Source: Ascaris suum (taxonomy: Eukaryota > Nematoda > Chromadorea > Rhabditida > Ascarididae). Taken from it: 64,000 bases of DNA. Under the pieces are notes generated by a model. It saw only the letters and a list, made by a program, of their open reading frames with translations, was not told where the DNA came from and ran no database searches. The position numbers were made by a program, and so were the translations under genes. Within the stretch, counting starts at the first letter, position 1; every line of letters starts with the position of its first letter. Below, in pieces: positions 26,301-37,700 of this stretch. Location of the stretch: contig CM024187.1 of NCBI GenBank assembly GCA_013433145.1, positions 6,898,826-6,962,825 of the forward strand, read 5' to 3'.

Positions 26301-27928
26301 AGAAGGAATGTTCCTCTTCCAAATGTTTGAAGGGAACATTTATTACTAGTTTTAAGCGGATCAGCTATGTGTTCGTCTTTGTTCAGAAGCACAATTGTGC
26401 TGACATGCGACACTCACCGAACAGTTCTTTTTGATGAAAAATCAAAAAAAAAAAAACTGTTCGGTGAGTGTCTGCATGTTCCTTTTCTAACTGTAACCTT
26501 GGTAATATATATACTGGTAAGAGCATGAAATAGGGCTCAACATAAATATTTCTGCAAACAAAGCATTGAAGAATTTAATAAATGTTCACGTTCTTACCAA
26601 AGGATTGGTGGTTTATACTATCAGTTTAATTTCCATGAACCGACAGGTCTCTGATAAATATATGGATGCAGCTACGGATCTGCAATAAGCTACTGTTGCC
26701 GCAGCTATGTTGGAAGCAATAAGCAGCAGGATGACTCCAGTTATCCTGGTGATCAAACAGTGAAACAGTCCGCTTCTTGTAGGAAAGAATTCAAGAGCAG
26801 AGTCACTGCACGAAGGTACTGTGCTAATCTGTCGGTAACGCTTGGTGTACGCAAAACTGTAACCATAAAACGAAAACGCGGATAACGGGTATGACAATGT
26901 CGGAACGTCGAAATGACATAACGCCAAACCGTTTATTTCATGAAAAATAACACCAACCCGTTATATTGAAAATCACCTTGCATAATCATGTTGATACATT
27001 GTTGACCGCCGCCTCTGCTAGTGCTGAGATCACTGTACGAGACCTGGGCGAAGATAGGTGAGAGCGGAGATTAGGAAGTGCAGAACTGTTATCGAACCAC
27101 CAATTCGTGTTTGTCGATCTTCTACTAGCGGTTGCCACTGACCTGTCCATGTAAACTCTTTCTGTCATTTCCTTACTTCTTCACTTTTGAGCCCAGTGAA
27201 TCCGCCCATAGTTTCGTTTAGCTAATTTCAGCTGCTCCGGAGTCCAAAAAAAGAAGATTATTCCGTGAAGTATAAAACTGAAGGCAAGAAAATAAATGAA
27301 CAGAGTGCAACGTATCTTTCTCGATCGGCAACGTTTCCGTTGACATTCCATAGTTCTTTACTGCTTCCGTTCGCGCAAATTCATCAAGCACAAACTCTGT
27401 GTGATGCGGATGCGTCGCTTTCACTTGTGATCTTTCTATTCACATCATTTCTTACCTATATTAATTCAATACATTCGACGTCATATTTCTCTTCGCTTTA
27501 TTTCTTTCACTTTTGTGCAACTCGGTTCAATGAATTTAACACATGAGTGCTACTGCATTAACGAACTGCTATATGAGTGCAACTGCAGTCGAGCCAGCCA
27601 TACAGAGCAACACTGAACAAACCGAATGGCAGCAATCAGTTCACGGCGTATCGCACTGTCTTTATAACGTCGGAAATTTTTTCGCTTTTTATCATCGACT
27701 GATTTTTTTTCTTACTTCATCGGCGTCTACTTGATTCCTAATCTTGGTGCTAAATGGGTTGGCGTTATGACAGCCGGCATTTCGAGAACTCGGTGTTCTG
27801 GCAGTTTGCATTCTGCACTCACCCCTTCTTTATCCGATCTACTGGGTTACGTTTATATCTCTGGACCTTTCTTAACCTAAATACTAGTGTATATGCATTA
27901 TACGCGTTTTGGTCTGTGCTTTTTGCAG
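23353..27928. other. 3' part of tdc-1 and 5' part of the LDLa gene, not resolved
   Basis: The exon ending at 23352 stops with two bases of a codon left over, so at least one more tdc-1 exon must follow. One candidate acceptor is CTAATTTCAG at 27222-27231, followed by a short frame ending in TGA. Another follows TTTCTGCCAG near 23.6 kb. Neither is convincing. The upstream exons of the LDLa gene should also be in this interval. It also holds the hairpin element at 26.4 kb. Confidence 0.4.
26403..26479. repeat. near-perfect inverted repeat (hairpin), possible MITE remnant
   Basis: The left arm (about 26403-26435) contains ACACTCACCGAACAGTTCTT and the right arm (about 26441-26479) contains its reverse complement, with a loop of about 5 nt. 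The arms differ mainly in the length of an A/T run and by one inserted base near the outer end (ACATGCG-ACACT against ACATGCAGACACT). A shortened relative of the left arm (ACACTCACC...AGTTCTCTTTTGAT) occurs about 300 bp upstream at 26110-26133. Foldback shape plus a second partial copy points to a small non-autonomous DNA element. Confidence 0.7.
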
Positions 27929-30900
27929 ATGCCGCAGTGTGGAGGAATTCCGCTGCGACCTGGGAGTGCAGTGCATTCCGAAAGCTTGGGTTTGTGACGG
28001 CAGACTTGACTGCGCCGACGGCAGCGATGAACGTTATTGCATGCATAAGAACATTCACCCCTTCATGGTACCCTGCTGCATTGCTTTTCTGTTTATGCTC
28101 TATATTACAGAAAATCATATGCCATATGCTCACTTGCAGAAAATAAAATTTCCTCTGCTCTTCATATCTATTGTTGTAGTAACGTTTAGATTGGGGTACT
28201 GGTAAAATTTTAACCAGCCGAACCTATTAGCGGTAATGAGGAGAAGAGGCCATGGTGAATATGCGTCTTTGAATGGGTGCTCACAAAGCCGAAAATGTAA
28301 AGATGCCTGGAGATTTGCAGGTGGCCATGAGTATATATCACAAAAGAGAGGGAGCCCTGATTATCATGAAATTAAATGCAGAGTCCACGGGCCTCGAAGC
28401 AGTAGATAAAATTAATCCCGGTCATTTTTTGTCCCATATGGGCAGCTTTCGCATCACGTGTGCGGTTAAGATTTGTTATTTCCAGGACAACGACAAAAGT
28501 TTGGTTACGGCACTATGATTATGTCCGCATTCGCAATGCTTATTAACAATTTTTTGTTGTAGAAAGGTGAATTCCGAGCCCATTCTCGTGATTTTTACTG
28601 CTGTATAAAGAAGATTCACCGAGGTGCATATTTTGTTTCACGCATTGTTTGTCACCTTGATGGGGATAAGTAGGATCTACATCTCATCAGCGCGTCACAA
28701 ACATTTGTCCACGTCTGCCCAAAGTTATTGAGCTTTCGAACTTAAACGCTCTCGCAAATAAGTCCTTCCTTAATTGTGCGCTAACGAATCATTGATGAAA
28801 CGTGGAATCAAATAAACGAGCTCCCCCTGGGATAGATGTGTTCGTCTGCTTCTCCTTCTCTCTCTGCTTCTCCCTTCTTTCCCCGTCTGTAATCATTGGT
28901 GCATGTAAGCATTTCAAGTTGAATCCGACAAATGCGTATTTCCAGTGGCTTCAGACGTCATGTATATTTGATTATTTGATTAAGGAGGAAGATTTAGGAA
29001 ACGTTAGGTAAAAAACACCCTGATCATATGCATTTAGTGGATATGCATTCGCTGCTTTCTGTATATGTTATTTAACGAGGGCGATTCGGCTAAAAATTAC
29101 CGGTCAGTTCGGTGCAACCTGCAAATTGTATAGATAGTGTTCAGAATAGCATATTTAAGACCGAACCGGGAATACGTTAAGGAATTCGTGCCTGGAAAGA
29201 AATTAAAATTAATGAGAGGGGTCGTCTGTGAACAGCGAATAGCTAAATTACAGGAATTGCAGCAATGAAATAGGGATGTTTGACACCACTTGTTTTAATT
29301 GCATGCAAACTTGTTTAAAGAACATCCGGTCATAGCTAATTAATGTTTGCTTGTTTCCTGCTGAATGTGTGAAGATACAGTAAGCAAGCCTAAAAAGACC
29401 TGGGCGTGTTGGAAATGGAGCGCTTTGGTGGTTTTTTTTCGGTGCACATTCAAAATCCCCAGCATATCCACTCTATAAAAATTTGCATTGTTTATTTGTA
29501 GTTAATAGATGCTAAGTATGCATGCTTTAGGCAGCTTTGTAGTTTTTTAAAATTGCAAAGACTCACTAAAGATTCAAAACGATTATGTTTTGCATGTATC
29601 ACAAATATAAAACTTCTTTTAATCAGCGAGCATTTCCATAACAGTTATATTGGCTAAACCTGCAAATATTTTAGTCACAAAAGATTAGTTATGCAGATAT
29701 GAAATTGCCACTACAATGGCGAAAATCATGCCAAATGAGAAATTAACTTGACAGAAATCACAAGGCAAACATCGTTCTGCAACACTGACGTGTCCCTCCA
29801 CTTGGTTCTTCTGTCGCGATGCGAGCAAATGTATACATCCGGCGGATGTTTGCAATGGGATCACTGATTGTAGGTACGTTGTTTCAGATGTTTCTTTTTT
29901 TTTTATCGAGACAAATGTTCTCTCGTATCACTTCATGTTTAGCGCCTCAAAAGAAAACCGCAAAATTCTACGAAATCATGCTGATAAACTGCTTGTAACG
30001 CCTCAATAGAAGGTCCCTCATTTATATCCGTGCCTCAGCAGAGTCCATTCCTTATCTTGTTTGAAATAGCAGATATCAACATGACTAGGAAAAGATTAAT
30101 CTTTGAAGAGGCAAAAATCAATCTTGATGAATCAAGAATTCAGTGCTGTTTCAGATGAGCTCTTAAGATAGGCCTTTTGTTCTTACATCAAAAGTCTTTT
30201 CTGTTCGGCCCTATGTTTGAGGCTATACATAGATTGTTCCTGCGGCGTGCTGCGATATTCTCTATCAAGAGTCATCAAAACCAAGAGTGTCGACAGGGTC
30301 TCCTAAACCGTGCAAGTTTGTTGTTTCAATACTTTTTTTGCTACAATTACTGCACTACTTCATGCTGCGAGAAGAACGAACTTATCGATCTATTCTATGA
30401 TTTCCATTATAGATACGAAGGACTTTTGGGAAAGACACTTTCGAAAGAAAGAGCAAGGTCGATAAAGTAACTTCGGAATGTTTGTGGTGGGAGTAAAGTT
30501 CAGCCTGGATTAAGATGAGCCCACTCAACAAGCGCCCTGAATGAATCCTCTTCTAAGCTTTAAGTATAAAAAATCTTCTGTTCAGTGAGCCTCCCCACTT
30601 AATAGCCTCTAATCTTCACATTACTTCATCGAGACTCGTCACAGGTTCAAGATGCCACTCAATAATTCTTCTCCACCGTACTGCGCATAAAAATTTTTAT
30701 TGGAGCATATGGCTGATATTGATTGAAAGCGGTGCTGCTAAGGTGCCTTTCCAAATAATTTAAAAATAGTTGCAACTATTTTTTCCACTATTGTACTCCC
30801 CTTCCAAAAAGCACTTTTTAAATCATGAATATTTTTATGTGAATCTTTATCACAGACAGTTCTCTTAGGGACAGATCGGACGAGGAAGATTTCTGCGAGA

Positions 30901-30947
30901 ATTTAAAGCAACTGCAGCGGCATATCGATGAGCCATACGACGACTGA
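27929..30947 (+). CDS. protein with two LDL-receptor class A domains (3' end of gene)
   Basis: Three exons are supported: 27929-28067, 29755-29873 and 30869-30947 (TGA stop). The first encodes a full LDLa module with six cysteines, ending [16 protein letters not shown], including the acidic calcium cluster D-x-S-D-E. The second and third together make another LDLa module: five cysteines from [15 protein letters not shown] to CNGITDC, then [10 protein letters not shown] across the intron with a split Arg codon (AG|G). The protein ends [16 protein letters not shown] with no transmembrane segment after the last module, so a secreted protein or a type II membrane protein is possible. Such modules bind ligands or calcium outside the cell. 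The upstream exons, including any signal peptide, were not found, and another exon may hide in the 1.7 kb intron. The orthologue is not identified. Confidence 0.75.
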
Positions 30948-33409
30948 AATAATTCCTAATCAATCATCTGTTATTTAAGGCTTCTGCTGTATCCATTGCA
31001 GCATTTTTTGTTCCTTTTAAGGTGTTGGAGTTTTGTTGGTAGTGATCAGAAAGAGACATTATATTCGATATATTCGAACCGTATGCAGTAATTTTATTTA
31101 CTCTACTGATTCTGGCTAGAAAGACTATGATGTTTCTTCTTCGTTGACCGATGTCTTTATGAGTGAGTGTGCTATGCGACTGCGGATACAATTCTGTTAG
31201 CGCACTTCCGAGGATGAATGAATGCATTTGGGAATTTTCAGTGGACGCCAATACGCCACAGGATAGACAATGATCACAATACTTTACAGTTCGTAGCGTT
31301 CATATTCTAAATTCTGTTCCTGGCATTATTTGCAGCATTTTTTATTGTAGACCTACAAAATTTTGATCCACGTTACGTTGCATCGATAGATTTTCAGTTG
31401 AAGCATCTTATGAAGTTTCTATCACTTACCTGCTTTCGTATGTAAATTCTCGTATCGCTGAGCTGCTCAAACCGGCAATAGCAGAGGCGTCTGATGATCG
31501 GAGAATTAAATGAACTGCTTAATTTACTTTTTTGCAGTCAAACTACGTCAGAATGCTTACAGAAAAGATTTTTGACATGTGCATTCAGAATTAACTTTTT
31601 GAGCATCGTTAATTACTATCTTTTATTCTTTTATTGTTGATCTGAAATCTCTTATCCCATTTTTCAGTATATATTGCCGTGGATGAAACGCTTACTAGGC
31701 GATTGAAAAGTTGGCACGGGTTCTAGCAGCTCGAGTTGTGCTGTGGCGATTATTGTTTATTATGACAGTGGAGTTGTGGATGCTCTTGAGCTATGACGTG
31801 AACCGATGTCATTTCTTTGAGCCATGTTATAACGTTTCAGGCAAGTTAGGGGAACTGAGCAGTGCTATGATATAAACATATCCCAACTGCATACACGTAT
31901 ACTGCTACGTAATACTTGAGCTATATTCTATCAGCAAAGCTGCCTATACAGTTGAGCAGCGCTGAGCAACATCGCATTGTCGAATATGCTTACTGCAGCA
32001 CTCATCGGTTACAAATAGTGTTTCTACCAGCAGGATTATTTTGGAACCTAATGCGCCCATGTGACTCGATGGCCTCTAATTCAGTACGGCCGTTAAAATG
32101 GACAGTTTACATCGTAAACCACCAAAATATAACCACCATGCTTTTCAGAATAATCAGCCCTTCCAAGTAACATATCTTGCAATCTACCGGAAACTGTGAA
32201 TGGATGCTTAGAGTGGCTACTTCTAACGAACTTGGTTTGCCTCTGCGTGGTTCTTCAGTTTTGTTTTGACTCCCATTTTTAAGGCGCCTAAAAATCCTTA
32301 TTGTTTACCATAATCATACAAAGACCACAGTAGTTGTTGGTCTCCATCAGCTTTGTTACTTGAGCAATTTAGTCCTTAAAATGTATATGAAAAAGTAGGT
32401 AAGCACATACGAAAATGGCTGATTCCGCTTGAAAGGCAAGCAGTCTCGCAAGTTAGCACAAAATGATCAATTATATGGAAAGTGCGTTCTCTTTGAGAAA
32501 ATTCGACAGCCCCACCCCCTCCGTTCACCCTCCTTCTCCTCCTTCGCTCTTCAGAACCCTAACAAAATACACATTTTTGAAGGCTCGATCCATGCAGAAT
32601 CAAAACTTAATCACTGAAAAATGTATGCAAATTTTACAGCTCCTTTACTGGTTCTAGGTCTTTTTAAACTTTCTGGAACATGAAAGTTGATATACGGGGT
32701 TGTCGCATTACTACATCATATCCAACAGATTTCTTCACTTATATCTATAACCATAACCATAGCCACAATCAAGATAACCAAAGTGGTTCCGCAACTATAA
32801 CCAAAATCTCAATGGTTTCCAAATGGTAGCTGCCGGAGGGATAGACGCGCATACACGCATACCTAGACACAGACACGATGCCGTCGTAATGAGCGCTGCA
32901 AATGCGAATTTCCAAGAGAGCAAAAGACGGAAATTTTAAAAACACTGCTGCTATCTGCTCTCTATCACAACCTCAAGCCAGCCGTTATATATCGACCGAA
33001 AATAATATTGTACTGACTTAGAGGAGGAAAGCAACATTTCATGACGACCTGGAGCTAACAGCTTTTCTATTCCGTATGTGCAATGTTCGAAGAATGGCAG
33101 GTTGAACTATTACGCTGAAGTTTGTTTCCGTAATGCGATAACCGCCAAAACACCTGCACAGCACTTTCGACTGTTGTTCTTCCAGGTTGTGCAGATGACT
33201 AGTAAACAACCTAGAAGGAAGGTCAGCCTCGAACCGGTCGGGCATCAAGGCATTTTAAATTGTAAACCACCAGCACATAATGCATATGTAAAGTGCTGAC
33301 GCGTCCATTGAAGGTTTATGCGAAAGCGAGCACGGAACGCAGCAGAGAGGACGGATGTGAGAATATAAGTCGGACGAGATCAAAGAAGCCAGAGCCACTA
33401 TAGACGAAA
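30948..33409. other. no supported gene
   Basis: Follows the stop of the LDLa gene. Open frames are under 100 codons and look random. The left part should hold the 3' UTR of the LDLa gene and the right part the 3' UTR of the minus-strand gene ending at 33410. Confidence 0.4.
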
Positions 33410-33763
33410 TTAAAACAGCTGCTTGCAAAGCCGCACCAATAGATCGCTTTGTGCGTCACGATGCAACGCGTGCGGGACGAGCCTGCCGCAAATTTCGGCC
33501 ATTTCAGAGATTTTCGCATCCAGTTCTGCCTCCGTTGGTTGATTCGCGGCATTCGTTAATACTGAAATAGCAGTAAATCTTACCATAATGGAAAAAAAAC
33601 CCGCGGTACAGTGAGAAAATTTTCGCCCAAAACTGTGAACCTAATAGACCCAGTCAGCTTGCATTTCGTCCAACAGTCGCTCTCCAACCAACACGGACTC
33701 TCCGAAATATTCTTCTGTAGATGTGTCAAACAAAGCTATAGTTTCTGCTTGAGGTGCTTTCAT
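33410..33763 (-). CDS. unrecognised small gene, last two exons
   Basis: The last exon (33561-33410) starts after a good acceptor (GCTATTTCAG) and encodes 49 residues beginning LTNAANQPTEAELDAKISEM, with PHALHRDAQSDLLVRLCKQLF before the TAA. About 90 bp upstream on the same strand, 33763-33650 encodes MKAPQAETIALFDTSTEEYF then GESVLVGERLLDEMQADW, ending at a possible donor TGG|GTCTAT. Both are charged and helical. The exon phases disagree by one base, which would be explained by a miscalled G in the GGG at the donor. If that is wrong, the upstream piece ends at TAG 33641-33643. I do not recognise the family, and any further 5' exons were not found. Confidence 0.4.
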
Positions 33764-34213
33764 ATTTTTTTAAATTTCTTGATGCATACAAATCAGAGGA
33801 GGAACAGAAGAGGCTTGCTTTAATGATTGACAGTGAATTTATTGCAACGATTAGGACGCTCACAAATAACCGCTTTTCACTAGAGCTCTACGTTATTACT
33901 GCTGCAATTTCAACAGCTGTTTTAATAAGGGTCCCAATAATAGCAGAAGCTTCTATAGTGGATGAAGCTGGGAATCTCTCTCTCACACCACTCATGCATC
34001 GTTTAAAGATGTCGACCCATTTTATACAGATATGTATATCTGCCTTTTTATTATAGTAAGCTTGTTATTATCTTTTGTGACTTCATTAAACAGTGATTAC
34101 TCATCGAGTGGCGATAAAAACAGCGTCGCACAAAATAAGTAAAAAGAATTGGCCGGGTTCTAATTCTTTGTTTTTTGTTTCTAACTTCCAATTAGATAAA
34201 CTGAGCACAGAGT

Positions 34214-34783
34214 ATGGCTACTGTTGAAGACGGAAAACAGCTTCCATTCTTATTAGGTAGCCGGGCTGATGAAATCAAGACAACTTTGTAACTGCTCAAA
34301 TGAATCAACTTTATTCGGTTGGCCGCCTTTTGCGATGAATAATGAAGTTATGTTACATTATGACCGCAGGAATAATGAAGTTATGACCGCTGGAAGACTC
34401 GCTCATGAAACATTCCTAACAAATGAGATGCTTTTTCACACTTCCGGCGCCGAGTGCAACTAGTATCATATGTGCTGTTACGCGTATGTCTAATTAATTC
34501 GAGCAAGGTCATCCATCTGGTTGGCAATACTCCTAAGCTTTATTGTGTGCAGCTATGGCTGACGAAAAGCACATGCAGTTCTACGAATGGCTGGTAAAGC
34601 GAACCCGACGAGAAGAAAACTGGAGTGGATTTGACGGCGACGATGAATATTGCACAGAAGAGGAGAAACATTCTTGAGGCATTGTCGGCACACAACATGC
34701 CTACACGATCGACGACCGCTTTCCACTGCAGAAGCCGCGCGTCTGGAAAAGAGTTGGAATACTGTCTCCGTCTTACGCACTAA
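34214..34783 (+). CDS. unrecognised small two-exon gene, one frame break
   Basis: Exon 1 (34214-34256) begins with ATG and ends TTATTAG|GTAGCC. Exon 2 (34553-34783) starts after TGTGTGCAG. The join keeps phase and gives MATVEDGKQLPFLLAMADEK followed by HMQFYEWLVKRTRREENWSG. The frame hits TGA at 34675. Dropping one A from the AAA at 34666-34668 continues it as EEENILEALSAHNMPTRST to TAA at 34781-34783, about 90 residues in all. The product is small, charged and without signal peptide or membrane span. An alternative start is the ATG at 34555, two bases after the acceptor, which would suit a trans-spliced leader. The function is unknown. Confidence 0.4.
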
Positions 34784-37700
34784 AGAACTGATCAGCAAAT
34801 GACGTTCGTCTAACAGTCATAAACGCTAATGAACGTCTTTTTTAAACTTTCTCACATCATAAAGAACGTCAACGCAGTATACGGTCATCGTTTGTAGTGA
34901 ATAAGGTGAGCTTCGATAATAAATCACTTACTGTTGGAAGCAACGAACCACCTATAAGCCAAAAAATCGGTTTTTGACTTGTCTGCTCTTATTAGCTGTC
35001 CCACAGAGTACGGCAACTTCTAATGAACAAGCGAGCGAATCGAGTATGCAACTCGTTCCTTTGTTCGTTGACTGCCTTGTGTAAACCCTTGAAGGTGCTT
35101 TTGGCCTCGCAAATTAAAAATGATCTTAAAATGCCACCGGCCATCTTTTGTCCATGGGAAAGAAGCGCCCTTCACAAATGATCACGACAACTATTCGGCA
35201 GCGCGGGACAGGTCACAGACGGTTCAAACGCGCAGACCACGAACACGTTTAAAGCTGTGCTGGCCTTGTTGACCGAAGGTGCTGGTTTTATGATGCTCGC
35301 AGGGACCGGCCGTGGTTCTGCTTTCGCAATGTACTGCTACCTTAAAATACATGAAAATCAAATTACATGTAACCTTAACGAGTATTGGTCTGAGTCAAAC
35401 TAACTAGTGTTAATCAGACGGAAACTGTAACAATCAGCAAAGGAAAGCGATTTTTACACAAACTCTAGTCATAAGAGTATGTGAATCCGCTCTTGCACGA
35501 ATGAGGTCGCTATCCGGCTTCTATAATGAAAAATCATACCATTTATATATTCTTTCGAATGCAATCTTTGGGGAACCTTTTCGACTAGTGCAGCAGAAAC
35601 GGTCGTACCTCCGATGGTAACAGCCACATGAATATTGCTATCATGTTCTCGGCAAATTGCTGAAGAGGTTGGCCATGCTGTTAGAAAATTGACGCCTTTT
35701 TTCTCAAGTTAGGGCCGCATAAATTCGGATGGACAGGAAAACCATTACTTTGAATTTGGCGGAGGCTTTTATACAACTGCAAAAAATGGTAGATTCAATG
35801 AACTCGATTCATTTGCAGTAGTCATTACTGAGACTTCAGAATTAGTGCACTTCCCAAAGAAACTTTCGAAAGTGTGCGTTTTTTCCAAAGAAACTCAATT
35901 CTTCCTAAACATTATTACGTGAGTGGAGAAAAGTGACTGCCGAACGTACACTATGCGACTCCGCAGCCACGTGTTGTCAAACTGGATGATCCCAATACCT
36001 TTTTGAGGAAATTCGATTGGTGACTGTAATCGTTAATCTGGGTGGCTTCTGGCGAACAACATAACAGTCATCTAATACCAAGGAAAAGAACTTAAAAGAA
36101 CAAATATTTATTTGTGCTGAAATGGGGTCGTAAATTTCATAACGAGAACGGGGGGATGCAATATGCAAAATCGATGCAAGCGAGCCAACGAATTCACATT
36201 GAGGTAATCGATAGGAGAATTTAGTATATGATGGCGCTGAGAGTTAGTGCAAATTGAAGGAGTGATGAAAAGAAAGGTACAGAACTACTTGATGAAGAAA
36301 TATTTATTGCTAAAGGAGAGTCTAACACATTGTCCTGTTAACGTTCTTGCACCTGGGACGGCTATCAGTCAGTATTTTACAGCTAAATCAGTCAACGAAA
36401 ATGGTCGGTTGATTTTTATGGACTTATAGGTCTTCTACTTCAGATGTGGCAATTATCGCAGATGAGGTCAAAACTGTCGGTTTATTTTGCTCGAAAAACT
36501 CGCTGTGTTTACCGTTATGGTCATTTGAAATGGCTGGACTGTTAAATGTAAATGAACAACGACTAACTAAACGCAATGAAATTTTCCAGTTGAGCAATGA
36601 ACGTTTGAATCGGATGCGAAGCAGAAAAGTTTAGCAAGAGACTTCAACAGTAGCAGCGAAGCTGAGTAAGCAAATGATTTTTGAAAAGGTTTTTTCTCCA
36701 CTTTTTATAATGTGCGGTTCCCTGGCCAAGAAATTTCATCCCATTTTCCCGCTTAATCGCTGCATCTGTACGCCATCATTGCATATGTCCTAGTGACAAA
36801 TTATACGTCACCTTTGGTTGTTTTGCTGTCACCATCATCAATGAAATGTCTCACACATTTCACTAACACTTGTCTGCCTCTTCCAAGAAATGTAATATTC
36901 TTTTCCAGTTGCATCGCATGGTTGCATGAGGCGCATAAAGACAAACATGAACCACTGGGTTGCCTCGTTCGGAAATAAAGGCTACATTTCTCACAGAAAA
37001 CATTTGAGGGGGTAGAGGAAGAGGTTGTTTGAACGCGGTATGACTTCACCGTTCACCAGCCCAATGTGAATCTCATGTTAGCATTTAGAAAAACATATTC
37101 GATAGCGAAAGGCACCTTGCAGCTAAGTGCGAATTTGAGTCCTTAACATATAGGGACATTTGCTAGCCGAAAAGCTAGATTGAAAAGAGAACCTATTTGA
37201 ATGCAGTTTCTTATATAAAAAGATCGACATTCAACGCTAATTATTAGTACGAAATATAATCTCATTTCCTTCTGCATCTTCCGTGAAGCTCTTCTGAAAA
37301 TGCACAAACTACCGAAATGCATTATTTCTGGTAGCGACCTTCGAGGTGTGCAAAGTGGTTTGGAACCTAGTTTTGCCCACACCATACGGAAGCGATCTTC
37401 ACAATTGTTTAAATGCATGTCGATGCACTTCAAAAAAGCATTTTGCTGTGATGCCATGATTTTGCGGTAACAACTGAGATTACTGGTTTGCTCGGCACTA
37501 ACAAAGCGCAAACCACAAAAGCTACCATGATAAAGTGTGGCTGCTGAATGCGCATCATGGATGATTTCTTGAAAACAATTCCTTTTAGATGAGCTTTTTA
37601 TGGTGACCTATAACAACTTGATCTGCAAGTAGGAGCAGCCGGCAAGGGAAAGGTTGCGAGTTCGCCCCTTCTGCAGACAAGGTTTTCATTGGTCATCGAA

